From: Odontesthes bonariensis
Lineage: Eukaryota > Chordata > Actinopteri > Atheriniformes > Atherinopsidae
Length of the DNA: 64,000 nt
NCBI RefSeq assembly: GCF_027942865.1
Contig: NC_134513.1
Location: 32,357,429-32,421,428, forward strand
Reading direction: 5' to 3'
The notes under the pieces are model-generated. The model did not search any database and had not been told where the DNA came from. It saw only the letters and a program-made list of their open reading frames with translations. The number at the start of each line of letters is the position of its first letter. The stretch's first letter is position 1. A program made the position numbers and the translations under genes. This document shows positions 16,469-34,178 of this stretch, in pieces.

Positions 16469-17934
16469 CTACACAGTGATGTGCAGAGTGATGGGGCAGT
16501 GGTCGCTCCCCATCGCCTTGTTGCGGATCTTGCTATCACACAGGCCAGGCAGCAGGGAGGAAGACAGCAGGAAATAGTCGAGCCTCCAGCCCACATTCTT
16601 TGAGCGGGCGTTCATCATATAGGTCCAGAAGGTGTAGGCGTTCGCTTGCTCGGGGTAGAGCTCGCGGAAGCTGTCGACAAAACCGGCCGCCAGCAGCTGG
16701 CTGAAGCCTTCGCGCTCCTCGGGTGTGAACCCTGCGTTTTTCTTGTTGCCCTTTGGATTCTTCAGGTCAATCTCCTGGTGTGCAACGTTGAGGTCACCGC
16801 ACAGCACTAGAGGCTTCTGTATGTCGAGCTCGCTCAGGTATGCTCGGAAGTCCTCGTCCCAGGTTTTGCGGTAATCGAGGCGGACGAGGCCTCTGCTGGC
16901 ATTTGGCACGTATGCGGTCACAAGGTAGAAGTTGGGAAACTCTGCAGTGATAACACGGCCCTCTTTATCATGTTCCTCTTTGCCTGGAGGATTGAAAGTA
17001 ATATTTATTTTTGTTTAAGAAACTAGCAAAATGACTTTAAAGCACAAGTTGAAGCTTTTTATAAGCATGCTCATGTTTTCTTGCAGAAAGTTTTCTGTCC
17101 AGTCTGTAAGAACATTCAGACTAGAATGTCAACACACTTTATATACAAATATTTCTGTTCTAACTCGCAACAGCTACTATACCAAATAAGACATTCCTAA
17201 ACATAACTGTTTTCCCCCCTTTGACATTAAAAGTTACACCACAGAGCAAACATTTAATAGTTCCAAATGGAACAAGAGCATCCAAATGTACCACTCACCA
17301 ATGCCATAGGTCACTTTGAGTGGTTCCATTTTGCAGAGCATAGCTACGCCACTGTAACCCCCCTTTTCTTCTGACGCAGCCCAGTACTTGTAGGGGTACT
17401 CGGGCATTGAGGTGATGTCAGCAGGGAGGTCTTTCTCTGAGCATTTTGTCTCCTGAAGGCACAAAACATCTGGGGCCTCCTCACGCACCCACTGGGGAAC
17501 AACAGCATGGCGGTTAGCCTTAAGAAGGTTTAAAACAAGTCTCAAAAGCAGGTACCTACTGTCTCTTCACTTAAAACTCACATCCAGGCCCTTCTTTTTC
17601 ACCCATGCCCTCAGCCCATCCACGTTCCAGGAGGTGATCTTCGTGTTGGCACTGCGTCCATCTTTGCTGGTCAGTTTGTCAGAGGGATCTTCATACAGTA
17701 CCGGGGCCTCTGGTTCCTTGGACTTTTTTGCTTTCTTTTCAGAAGCTTTAACAATGAAAGGTAAGGTGAGAGAAAAACTAAATGTTTACCAGTGTCTTTA
17801 ATACTCTTATTATTTAAGCAAACCATGGAAGGAAACAGTAGATTTGCTCATGCATTGGTGTAGGCTTACATACCAGAACCTGTGTCATTATCCCCCTCTG
17901 CTGCTGCCTCCTCTGTCTTCTTGCCTCTCTTCAT
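16469..17934 (-). CDS. apex1: APEX1, apurinic/apyrimidinic endonuclease
   Basis: APEX1 cleaves DNA 5' of abasic sites in base excision repair, in the nucleus and mitochondria. Coding exons 17874-17934, 17582-17745, 17299-17491, 16469-16983 give 933 nt, 310 aa, phases consistent. The start [10 protein letters not shown] is basic and nuclear-targeting. Catalytic segments of the exonuclease III fold are present: [42 protein letters not shown]. The residue matching the human redox cysteine 65 is threonine (Thr58, ITSWNVDG), as reported for zebrafish, so the redox activity of the mammalian protein is probably absent. An acceptor at 18006-18007 (plus coordinates) implies that the 5' UTR continues in an upstream exon toward OSGEP. 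Confidence 0.97.
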
Positions 17935-18005
17935 ACTTGAATTCGCTCTGACAGCAAACACCCCTCGCAGACACACACCACGCACACACAGCAGCACACG
18001 AGCCG

Positions 18006-21000
18006 CTGGAAAAAGAAGAGACTTTAAAATGCTGCAATAAATGTCAATGAAAAATTGCTTACAAATACACATACAGAATATAATCTGGGTTGTGGACATT
18101 GTGAAAGCCTAATCTTGGTAACATTGAGCATATCTTGGAGAATATTTATCATGATTCCCTTTTATAGTGGCAGGCAAATGGTACTGATATTTTGGAATTC
18201 ACATAAATACTTGGAATATTGCCTTCAAAGATGCCCCATTGCATCCAAAACATATGTAGCTGGTGTACAGTACAGGACAAAAGTCCTAAGCCGCCCCTCA
18301 TTTTTAAAATATTTTTTCAATAGGTCTTGATCAACAGTTCTCCAGGCTTTCTGATGGTCTTTTAAAGTTTTTCTTTGGATATCAGCTGCTTTTTCACCCA
18401 TTTTTAGTCTAGTTCTTGTACACGACCATTTTGAGAGGAATGCATATTTTTGTTTCAGCCACTTAAACTGTCCTAGGAATCAGTTTAGTATAGGCTTTTA
18501 ACTCACAAAAGATGACGTAGCAGGCCGAAATAACCATCTACAGCAGATGAATAGTATCTGAAGGTGATGCCCTTAAGAAATGGGTAAATAAATCCAGCAA
18601 AGACCTGACACAGGACCTGAGAGATGCATCTGGAACTTCAGCTGATCCATCTACTGTTGGCCCAATCCTCATCAGAAATGGTCTCCATGGAAGGGTGGCT
18701 GTCAAGAAACTATTCTTAAGGAAGTGAAACGGGGAGAAAAGACTGAGCTATGCCAAATGACGCAAGAAGTGGACTGAAAATCAGTGGCAACAGGTCTTAT
18801 GGTGGGATGAATCCTCCCCAGAGCCCGGACCTCAACATGATTGAAGCAGCGTGGGATCATCTTGACAGAGAACGGAACAAAAGGCAGCCGACATCCAAAG
18901 AGCAGCTTTGGGATGTCCTTCAAAAAGCCTGGAGAAGTATTCCTGAAGACTACTTAAAGAAATGACAGAAAGCAAGTCTAAAAGGGTTCAGGCTGTGCTG
19001 AGGAATAAAGGGGCTCAGATCAAACGAAGATTTGATGAAATGACAAACTGCCTTATTTACACTATTTATATTTAAGCACCCATTTCCTGTTTTCTTGTAA
19101 ATATATATAGAAATATCAAAAGAAATTAGGACTTTTACAGAGTATTTTAAATCTAATTTTAAAAATAGAGCTCATCTGTATATTCAGATTCCGTCATCTA
19201 TAGATGTTCGAAAAACAAAAAGATGCCAAATGCTCATCAAAGCGACAGAATGATTCTGTTCTCGCTAACAGTTACAGCACATTTGTACGTAAATGGGTTT
19301 GAACTTTTCGGTTAAAATACACAATAACAGTTCATCAGAAGCAAGCCGGTTTGGGCTCATACGTCACTGTTTCCTGCCTCTAATTTAGCATCCGGAAAGG
19401 TTTATCCATAATCTCAGGCTTTATCGAGTTAAGTGTCATGAAGGAAAACATCAGACACAAAAGTCAGTAAAGTGAGATGTGAAACACTTGTATTAACACA
19501 TGCAAGCTATTTACAACAACCTGCATGTGTTCGTGTCTCGAACAACCTGCTGCACGTGTTTGAAAATGGTGATCCTAAGCCAAACAAACAAAGATGAGAT
19601 GAGCTTTTGAGGCCTTAAATACAGTCTCTGACAAAAAAGGGGAAGCACTGTAAGGATTATTTTGGGTGTAGATGTTTGATTAACTGTGCATTAAAAGCCA
19701 TCGATGCAATGCTTTACAGCGTGACTGCAGAACACACAAATTCAACGACAAACAAGCCGTTTAGCATGTTTCCTGTGTTAAACAAGTTTAGCTATTAGCA
19801 AGCTATGCTAACGCTAGCTTTTCCTCTGTAACAAAGAGCAGTGAGGCAGCAGCAGGCGGCCTTCGCCTTCACCTCCAATGAATGAATGGAGAATAATCAG
19901 TTCGCCCACTAAGCTTATATTCTGCTTTACAGTTTCATCAACAAATGCAAATGTGTTTAAAGAACGACTTAATTTCAGACGCGTTTCAGGAAAAGGAGAT
20001 GCAAATAACCTTACTTGCACTTTAACAACAGGATGCAAAGCCCAGACAAGTGCTGCTTTCCAGTCACTCCCCCAAACACACTCACTCACACACACACAGA
20101 GCAAAGACTGGAATTCACTCTTTGACCATGTGTTGGTTGTACGTAGTGGCTGCCTTAACATATGCCTGAAAACGACCAACAGAATTACCTTTTTTTCCCC
20201 CCTTAAGTGTCGGGGAACAATACATATTACACACAGCTAGCTGTTCTAACAAGTAACTGTTATACTACTACACCATGCTTCTATGTTAAACTGTCTCTTA
20301 GACGAAGGTTTTATGGTCAAGCATATTTTACAGCGCTTGCTGTTTGGGTCCTTAGATCTTCAAATGGAAGTGGTTGAGATGCAGAAGTTAGCTGAGTCTA
20401 TAAACTTAGTAATTTAGAGTTTAAACTGGCAGGAATTTTGATAAATGTGGACCACCAATAGAAAGTAAGCAGCTTGGTAAACCTACCGTGTTATTGACGT
20501 AGGTGTAATTCAAACTAGTGACCAGGAAGACTGTTTAGAGACTGTTAGCGTTAGTGTTAATCGCATTTCAATGTGTGTTTTACGTTTATCGTGAATTAAG
20601 CTGTTCTATGTGTATTGGGAGTGTCAATATGGGCTGTTCTAAAAGTGCAACCATTAGGTTGTTTCTGCTATACAATGGAAGCTAATTTCTGCCATGAAAA
20701 GTCTGTCAGGAAATCAAATTAAAATACTAAATAAAAAGTACATATTTTTTCTAAAATCTGTCAACCTTTTGACTATAGATAAATAATTACCATACAAAAA
20801 TTCTAGTTTAGTCACTTGCTTTTGAGAAAACAGATCTGTATGTTGGTTTTGAAACATAAATGATACACATTTACAACCAGGGCAGTTTGCACCAACAGCA
20901 ATAAGTTAAGCTTTGGTCTTGCATATCTATGTGTAGAGCTCAGAGACAATTTATTTGTCTTTAACTCAACATGATTTTGTATTTGTTCTATTCTGTGGTA

Positions 21001-21396
21001 GCTTTGTCAGTTACAGATAAAATTTATAGTGAATTTTTAAAGACTCATGGCTGTCCCTTTTACTTAATGTGAAAATGATATGAGGAGGGAATCTTGTTTG
21101 GATACATTAGACCATTTGGGAAATTGTCCACCCATCCTTGCCAAAAGGCATTTTGAAGGGATAAGACTTGAAGTTCAGTAAGCAGTAATGTAGAAGTTGT
21201 AAGATGATAAATATTGAGTGACTAATTTTGAAAGTATTTGAATCCTTGGTTAAGTATTTTTTTCTCACGTGGCTAAAATACCTTTTGAGAAATGGTGGAT
21301 TTAAACAGAGATACTGTACTTGGCTTTCTTGCAAAATAAAACTCCTTTAGCATTAAATGCAGGCTATTTGTGTTTTTCCTGAAAACATCTTTTTAG
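18006..21396. promoter_or_regulatory. APEX1-OSGEP divergent intergenic region with untranslated exons
   Basis: APEX1 and OSGEP lie head to head, as in mammals where they share a promoter. OSGEP's first coding exon is preceded by an acceptor (TTTTAG at 21391-21396) and APEX1's by one at 18006, so both genes have upstream untranslated exons here. The Tc1-like insertion at 18265-19142 takes up part of the space, most likely in an APEX1 5' UTR intron. I could not place the start sites. Confidence 0.5.
18265..19142 (+). mobile_element. Tc1-like transposon, defective
   Basis: Ends read 'acaggacaaaagtcctaa' on the left and, inverted, 'taggacttttacagagta' on the right. The interior keeps the C-terminal part of a Tc1-family transposase at about 18810-18965: SPDLNMIEAAWDHLDRE, the DDE-domain motif around the last catalytic Glu, then LWDVLQKAWRSIP. 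The N-terminal half is broken by stops and deletions. Confidence 0.75.
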
Positions 21397-21401
21397 CTAC
21401 C

Positions 21402-26220
<4,819 letters not shown>

Positions 26221-28029
26221 GTGGCAGACAGATGTGGGTTTTGAGCAGGCCTCGAGTGGACACTGGTTTATCTGGACTTCTTAATGTTACATTTAAGAGT
26301 TTCTGCCGTGTCATATTAAGTCTTTTACTTTAAAGATGTTTCAGATCTTGTTAAATTTACTTGTAAAGTGGAAATCGGGGAGTGCTATAATCAGCACATT
26401 GAGACTGATGCTCCTTATGGAGACATAAGACCGTTATTGTGTCATATGCATCCCATGTGTCTGTAATATGGAGAAATTAATAGAAACAGTCTTACAAGCA
26501 CAAGATGATCTTGCTTTGTCATGTTATCACATGAAGCCCCTCTGGAGAATGTTGTGCATGTGTAAGAAGAGCTCTACACCGATCAACCACACAACTAACA
26601 GAGTATGGACAAAGAACATCTGAGTGGATCCTGGAGCGTTTGTGATCCTGGGTCGAGGGATCTTCACATCCCAGATTGGGATCGGAGCGTCCTGAGGAGA
26701 GGGGAACGCCTCACTCTTTTTAGTGTCCATCCTAAGCAGTTTTTGCGTGGCCCACAGGTGCCCTGCTGCCATATAAAGTATGAATGGTCTGCAAATATTG
26801 ATATGAATGCCAGGAGACAAGTTTTATCAGATGATGCTTTTACCGTTCATGGTTTTAATGTTATGGCTGACCCCTTTTAAATGAGTTCAATGACATTTAT
26901 TAAACCAGTAGAATAGAAGCTTATTAAAATTAGGACATTTATAAAAATTGAGTAGAGCAACCAGTGTTTGTAAGCCTCTGAAGTGTGAACACATCCTAAA
27001 ATTAAGATGCAATTATTTATTTTCTTCATAAACATGTATATTTTAAAACTGGTTTAAAAATATTAAGCGTTTAAATCTTTTTCCACTGGCAGCTAAGCAT
27101 TAAAAGGCATAGACTTTGACTGCTTTGAAGAATCTTTTGTAAGAGATATTTCAACATCAGCATTGCCTGTCGTCACCTGAACTTCACTGGTTCAAAGAAA
27201 GACTTCAGATGGGTTTTCAAGTTTATTCATTTTTATTAAGCAATACTGTTCTTACATCTCTCCTTCTCCAGTGTCATTTTGTATTCAATAAATCCTTTTA
27301 AAAACTCAACATACTGAACATGGTGACATCCCTTGTGGATTCATGAGTAACATTCACCCGAGCAGGGACCAAATAAAAACAAAAAGGAACACAGCATTAA
27401 GATCCGATGTGGTAAAGGGTGAACTCTACTGTGCCTCTACACCCTTCTGTAAACTGAAAACATGAATACAGAAGTCCCCTGCATACATGAACAATAAAAC
27501 TTAAGCAGGTACAAGACATTCTTCTGGTTTAGACTCGTGAGGGGAAAATAAATCACTCTGGTGAGGGCGTCTCGAACACAGGGATTGGTCAAAGATTTTT
27601 TTTTATATATATATATATATATTTTTTTTTTAAACAAAGTGCTTGATTGACCACTCGCTTTACAGAGGACACAAAGTTTGATAAAACCGCAGCTTTCAAA
27701 AGGGAACAGAATTAAATTAGACTCCATAGAGATTGTTTAAAAAAAAAAAAAAAAAAAAAAAAGACCAGGTCTACACAGAAGCTAAATGGAAGTGAGGTGA
27801 TGAAACAAGTCTGATTAATTAAGGCAGGCTTTCTGTAAGGCATTAAAAAAGTCCATTGCTGTAAGATCTCAAAGGAGTTAGTCCAAAGTGTCTCAGTGTG
27901 GCTTTACGTGAAGACATCATCCTGAGTGCAGTGTGTGAACGGGACTCAAATTTGCCCTTCTTTCATATATTTTCATGTGCATGTAGGTGTGTGTTGAGTA
28001 TGTGCTGATGCTCTGGGTCAATCACACAG
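26221..28029. other. OSGEP 3' flank and 3' UTR of the 28-30.6 kb gene
   Basis: Convergent 3' space. A minus-strand AATAAA near 27223-27240 suits the leftward gene, giving it a 3' UTR of about 0.8 kb. The section 26560-26876 is an interspersed repeat. TA-rich and poly-A tracts lie near 27600 and 27740. Confidence 0.5.
26560..26876. repeat. Interspersed repeat with imperfect inverted ends
   Basis: The left end 'caccgatcaaccacacaac' and the right end 'taatgttatggctgacccc' are the familiar termini of a fish non-autonomous DNA element (the right end read inward gives 'ggtcagccataacattaaaa'). No protein is encoded. The family is not named here. Confidence 0.6.
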
Positions 28030-30598
28030 CTAGGCTGGGTGCTCCTGGGCGTCCTTGTACCAGAGAACTCTTCTTGGATCTGAGAGATTAGAACAAAACC
28101 CAAATCAAATATATTTCAAAAGTGGACATAGTTCTCACTTTAGGCAATCTGAATGCCTTTTACAAAGAATGCAGATCTGTGGTTCATAATGCAATAACAC
28201 AAATGGCAATACACACACACACACACGCTGTCATAGTAGCTCTATGGCGCCAAAGCCACTCTAATACATCAGGTCTGTGTCCTGATCCTATACAATGTTT
28301 TGAGCCAACTCACCTTTCTTCTGTCTGTTGCAGACAGTATTCCACTCTAGAGTAAAAAAATAAAATAAAAAATAAGTAAAAATTTTGAATTATAAATTGT
28401 ATACTTAATAGACAGCTACATTCCTTGTAGCGCTTACCTCTATTATGATAATTCAAAGCCTCCACTAGATGGCGACAACTAAGCAGCAGCTCTCCATTGC
28501 CCTTGTCCACTTCTGCAAATGTGACTGGGGCGATGAAGGTAGCGACAAGAACCGGTGTTTCTTCCGGGAGTTGGACTGTGAGAACTGTGCCATGTTGTAG
28601 GTCTGCTGGATGTTTAGGATCTGTGGGTGGGAGGGCGTCTGCAGCAGGACGAGGGTCGGAGCCCTCTGTGGCCGGCCTCGTCTCGCTGATAAAACTCAGA
28701 CCCCACTGGTTCTGTAGCAGCACACCGATGGCAGGGCGGTCCTCCTCCAGCGCCCCGCTTGCTGCTCCTGACTTCACCTTGGAAGCGTAGCTAACGGCAG
28801 GCTGCAGCTTCGCAGGGCTGTCCTGCACCGGGAAAGCGGGTGGGGGCTTGAGAAGTGACAGACTGTCCTCCACCCACCTCTCCTTTTGGCTAACCTTTGG
28901 TGGTCGCTCGCCGGCTCTGCCGACCCCCTTCTGACTCTCTCTGCGGAGGCTGCGGCCTTTGTGCTGCTGGCCTTTGCGTTCTTTTTCTCTGCGGAAACTG
29001 AGGGGGTGTGTGTGGCCAGGGCTGATCAGGTCACCCTCAGGTGAAAACTGCCGGGGAGGCTGGTTGCTTCCTGAGATGCAGCCTCCTCCCCCACCACCTC
29101 CACAGTTGCCTGAACCAGGAGACAGACGGCGGTTACGTATGTGGGGCTCTGAGTTAGAAGCGGACACAAGGACTGCTGGATCACACAGGCTATCTGACTC
29201 ACACACAGTGTTGCTGGCTTCCCAAGTACCTGAAAGAAAAGTGAGGACATATCCATCAAGTACTTGCTACTAACACATGCTGCATACATATGCTCAAGCC
29301 TATATAAAAAAAGACAGATCACCATGTCTTGAGATAAATGACACCATTGCTTTACCTCTATCAAGTTTCCTTCCAACTCAGTAAATATAAATACTACAAG
29401 CACCCCAACAGGATTTATCACTTGGCATCTGCTCATAAAGGATCTCTGCACTTGACTGTTCATGTAAACAAACACCATGTGGTGTAGTCACATTTCCATG
29501 TGACTACACTGTAGCAGTTAAGGTGAAACTGAACGACAGCTCCCTGCCCTACTGGGCCTGTACAGCCGAACCAGTCAGTTGGAGTTCTGATGTGCAATCA
29601 CCACATATATTGAGCTAAAATGACAGACAACTTCCCAGCGTCTTAAATGTGATCCGTCTCGTTTTTCGCCAAGATGCTTTGTGAAAAAAGGTTTACTCTT
29701 ATTTCACAAAAGCTAATTTACCGCAAGTTAACAACTTCCAATTAAGAAAACCAAAAACTATTATAATCTATATAAAAATTAAAAAAAAAAAAAAAAAAAA
29801 AAAGGATCACCGCTGTTGATCTTAAACTGATGTTACACAACGAACTGTGTCTGGCTCATGGAAAAATAATGTTTACTTCACCTTTATTGTTTAACAATCC
29901 TTGACGGTCCACATGACGCATAACAGATCCCAACTGGACATTACTTTTGGTTAATGTCAAAGGCACGTGAGGTGAAAGGGTGGGAAACTCCCAGGATACG
30001 TTTAGTAAGGGTACGGATTTAAGTGCATTACTCAACGCGGTTAGATAAGATAGAAGTGGCCTTATTAGCGAGCCAGCCCCAAAGCGCCACACAGTTCCAC
30101 GTATCACACAGCGTCGCAGAAATTTCAACAAATAGTCTCACGACCGATAAACAAGGAGTAACTTAATTCTAGATTTACTGATCAAACGACGCCACGTTCT
30201 GGGTCATACGTTGCAGCGCTGACAATGAGCGCTACAAACAAGCACCGGTGTTAGCAAACTAATCAGCAGCGTCATGATGCCGCGAACTCAACTCGACATT
30301 TAAGGTTGACAGCGTCATGAACATAGTTCAAGACTGTTTATATGAAAATACCGAATGTCGTCAAGTATATAAGCTAATTTTTACAGCATGCGGACATCAA
30401 CAGCTAACTGCTGTGCTAACCGAAGCCAAAGTTTCGTAACCCCCCCCCCCCCATTCAAAGTGGTAACCAGGCTGCTATCAATACCGCTAGCTCAGTTGCT
30501 AACTCCGCGGATAGATAACAAAATAGTACGCTTTAAAGTAAAGAACTTCGCTCGCATATGTCTAAATGTTGTAAAAACTTACCTGTTTTTATATGCAT
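28030..30598 (-). CDS. Four-exon gene, NUFIP2-like segment (tentative)
   Basis: Exons 30583-30598, 28438-29229, 28314-28346 and 28030-28079 give 891 nt, 296 aa, with every internal junction in phase 1. The protein begins MHIKTGTWEASNTV and has a polyglycine run near residue 50, a basic Arg/Lys/Gln-rich middle, then SYASKVKSGA and IGVLLQNQWGLSFISE. The C-terminus is RRVLWYKDAQEHPA. The SYASKVK and QNQWGLSF wording reminds me of the C-terminal part of NUFIP2, an RNA-binding FMRP partner, but I cannot confirm this. It is low-complexity and has no enzyme motif. The real start could lie upstream if the 16-nt coding exon is not the first. It is probably a genuine gene because phase and splice sites agree throughout. 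Confidence 0.65.
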
Positions 30599-30800
30599 GT
30601 CTATCCGCTTGATGTGTCGCTGGGGTAAAACCGTTGAGAAACTTTTGTTTACAGCGAAAAGATCGACGGCTCGCTGGTTAAGTCTACTGTAGCCACCACC
30701 CGGATGCGACACGGGAATGTGGGTGGGACAGGAAGTTCCTTCAAATAAGTTGTCCGGCGGGAAACTTGGAGGGAATTTCATATTCAAAGTGAAATGACAG

Positions 30801-30826
30801 CCCACGTGATGACCACGTGGTGACGA
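30801..30826. promoter_or_regulatory. Paired CACGTG boxes upstream of the 30.6-kb start
   Basis: Two CACGTG hexamers sit 11 bp apart (start to start about 12) roughly 200 bp upstream of the ATG at 30598, in 'cccacgtgatgaccacgtgg'. CACGTG is the binding site of USF/MYC/MITF-type bHLH-zip factors. Its position fits a proximal promoter; use is inferred. Confidence 0.45.
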
Positions 30827-32765
30827 TTCAATGGATTTTTATCTTTATAAGGTATAACAAAGAGTCGGATTTGAAAATGTGATCGCTTATGTGAGAGTCT
30901 GAACCCAGAATGTAGTGAAACGCTGAATATATCAGGAAAGGATAACTCTTTCTCTTTTCTTGATAAACACTTTTGCAGGCGTCAACCTTTGTTTATAGGA
31001 TCAATCCCATCAGTAATAATAAAATGAGAAGAGAATAGAGCAGTTTATGAATAGCTCCAGTTAGTCCTGAATAGGTGGATGACACTCAGTGGCTGTATCT
31101 AATCTCTTAATTTTAGTAAATGTAACATAATGTAGGATAATCTGTATTACAGATGATGGTGGTGGAACAAGAACATTTTATTTACTTTCATTAATGTGTC
31201 ATTGAAACTGATGTCTCATTATTGTTTTTCCTTTGTGGCACATATCATATATATAGTTTATAGTTTATCATTGAGGTGCAGTCTATAGCTAATTTCTTTT
31301 TATCTGTCATTTATTTATTTAATTGATTAATTAAATAATTATTTAATTTGAGCTACATGACGAATTGAATTTCCCCCACTGGGATTTTCTATTCTATTCT
31401 ATTTACATATACAGGCATGACTTGTAGAACTATTCTGTGTTTATGTAATCCCAGATTGATAAAATGAGGTCAGGAGCAGTACTGAATGTCAAGCTTCCAG
31501 AATTGGTGGTTGGTTAGAACATCAAAAGTACAGATATGCATTGCTCTTGTAGCAATTTGTCTATCCATTCATTTGAGCAGGCTTTTACTTCTTGGTATAC
31601 AAATGGATGTAAACTGTATTTTTTTGTCTTGTCTAACCGACTTTCATTTACTTTACTTTCTTATTTTCAGTTAATTGTTTTACTGTCTTGTTTATGTGTT
31701 TATTTGACTTCCAATGAAGCCTTCAAATGGCATTTTTTTCATGTTAGTTATGTTTATGGTAAAGAATCCTCAAAGTCCCCTTTGAGGATTCTTTAGTTTT
31801 AGTGGTCAGTTTTGCCATTCTTATATCTACAGTTATGCAGTGTTTCTGCATTGAAAACCCACATGAGATTTACATATGATTCTTAGTTCTTTAGTCCCTT
31901 TTTAAAATGATTTTGTTCTTTTGAGATTCAGAGCATAATTTAGCTGGGGTAATGGTAGGCTGTTGGAATATATTGTTTTGAATGTTTCTTTTATATCTAC
32001 TGTATTTTCCCTACTTTAAAACTCTCTAAATCCATTTGTGCTACATTCAACAAAATGAAACATGCTTTATTAACTGACAACATCATCCAAATGAAACTCT
32101 ATTTCCATGAGTGCATGAAGTGGCCAGGCTTAAATTGGTGGTGGCAATGGCTCCGCCCCTGCTTTTGTGACTCTGCTCAGTTAGAATTAACATGAATCAT
32201 TAAAGCCAATATTATACACATTCATTGATAAGTCAATTTCTTAGGTACGTATACTCAAGGTAAAGAAGTGAAAACTTGAGACGAGACAACCTTCAGTTTA
32301 GCCTTTTTCCTGGTTCTATGTGGAGCACCCATTGTCTTAAATAACCTTGTCTGCTTTGTCTTTTCTAACACTACTCTCTCCTCTGGATTCTTCACATCCT
32401 GTTGATCCTTTACCTCTTGACATGTCCTCATTGTGAACTGACATGACAACTATTAGCTTTTTATTCCTCCAGTCTGTCCCTGTTGTCTTTTAGCATATCA
32501 GCACGGACATATTTTTAGAGCAGTACAGCTCTAATAAGCCAAAACTATTCCAAGATTCTTTCTATCTTGTAACCCTCTGGGTCTTCAAGCAATCTTAGAT
32601 TGGGTGTGTTCATTTTAAAAATCCTCAACAAAAAGATTGGCTCTGTGAGTCTCACTGGATTCACATACCCCAAACCAAATAAAAAATAAGATCTGAAGAA
32701 TCCGGAGACAATTAATGGAATAAAAGAGAACACACTGCACACTTTTATTGAGTTTCTTTGTTTTC
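30827..32765. other. AT-rich intergenic region
   Basis: No coding sequence or RNA gene is recognisable. Short reading frames are chance. A 14-bp inverted repeat ('aagaatcctcaaag' / 'ctttgaggattctt', about 31762-31794) forms a small hairpin. Confidence 0.5.
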
Positions 32766-32858
32766 CTTTAGATCAGGGGTATTCAACTAAAGTTTAAAGA
32801 GGTCCAGTTAGAGAACATTTCTTGAAGCAAAGGTCCAGAAGATCATAATGTCTAACTA

Positions 32859-32924
32859 TTTAGTGTGATATATATTTAAGTTTAGTGTGATATATATTTA
32901 AGTTTAGTGTGATATATATTTAAG
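32859..32924. repeat. Three exact 22-bp tandem repeats in the hAT element
   Basis: Three identical 22-bp units containing 'agtgtgatatatatttaag' follow one another without change, in the subterminal part of the hAT element. Such repeats can be transposase binding sites; here this is only a suggestion. Confidence 0.9.
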
Positions 32925-33210
32925 TAGCCAAGTAGTTGTATCAACATCTGCATGTAATCAATACCTGACAGTTAAATCAAATGAATTTAGTACAATTCAA
33001 AAACTTTTTGACAATATTTATTGTCACGTAACATAGAACTGAACATGTATGTATGACTGCAGATAAGTATAATGTTCTTGATCATAGCAGGAGCTCCATC
33101 TGTGGTTATTGAAACCACTTGTTTTGGCTCTATTCCTCTCTTTGTTAACATCTCCTTTATGGCCAGGTAGATGTCTTCTCCTCTTGTACTGGTCTGAAGG
33201 GGAGTGACAC

Positions 33211-33477
33211 CTAACAGGTCTTCACAGAACGCTTTCTGGACCGGTCATATTGGGCTCTGAGACCACTTATTTTCTGTGATCTCACTTCAGGCTTGAGTGG
33301 GTATATTTGTTCAAAACCTTTATGTTTTGTCTCATAATGGCGTTTCACATTGGCACTTTTTATAAGTGCCACAGTCTCTGAACATATGAGACACACTGCT
33401 TTAATGCTCCCAGTGGGAAGTATGAACAGAAACGAGTCTGTCCATTCCGGATTAAATGCTCTATTTTCGCTGTCCAC
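33211..33477 (-). pseudogene. hAT transposase N-terminal fragment with BED zinc finger
   Basis: The 88-residue frame starts MDSENRAFNPEWTDSFLF and contains a BED-type finger (CLIC...HYETKH). It breaks with a stop at 33211, and homology resumes in a different frame to the left with SITTDGAPAM. Much of the transposase (dimerisation region and C-terminus) is missing. It is a transposon relic rather than a domesticated gene. Confidence 0.75.
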
Positions 33478-33786
33478 TTTTTTTTTTTTTTGGAGAGCGC
33501 CATTTGTTACTTAATTTTCTCTACCTTTCTCTGGCTCCGTCGTCCGTTCCTCTCCCTTTCTCCGTCTCACTCCTGTTTCTCTCCCTTTATCTGTTTCACT
33601 CCTGTTTCTCAACTTTCTTCAAGTCAGTCGTCTGTATATCTCCCTTTGTTTTTTCTAACTGTATGCTATCTATTGTCTTTTCATGTGTAACTTGACTCAA
33701 ACTCTTTTCTGTCTGCACTGTAGGTTCGCAATGTTTACCGCCTGTAATGCACAGACTTGATTAGCTGAGTAGTATCACGTGGGATT

Positions 33787-34178
33787 GGTCTACACGAAAA
33801 CGAAACGAGGTTTTTTTTGAAAACGGGTACGAAAATTCTTGCGACCACACGGCAACGCGCTGCTGTAAAGACTCAGGTCCAGACGAAAACGGATGAAAAC
33901 GATGAAACGATGCAGTACACACGCCACTGTGTCACGCCACGCTGTGAGACAATAGAGAAGTGTTAAAATTGGCTCACAGCGTCAACGTTTGACTGACGCA
34001 AAAACGTTTTAGCTGTAACAATGGAAACGAAACGAGGCCGTTTTCAAACTTTCCCACTCTGGAACCCGTTCTCAAAAACTATCGTTTTGGGGTAGTGGGA
34101 ACGCCGGCTCCGTGTGGCCGCGACAGCGAAACGATAAGAAAAAGTATCGTTTACAGTGAAAAACGTTTTCGTGTAGCC
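33787..34178. mobile_element. Small inverted-repeat element nested in the hAT
   Basis: The left end 'ggtctacacgaaaacg' is matched in inverted orientation by 'cgttttcgtgtagcc' on the right, and several internal 'gaaaacg' motifs are repeated in both arms. It is about 390 bp and non-coding. Target duplication not resolved. Confidence 0.55.
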
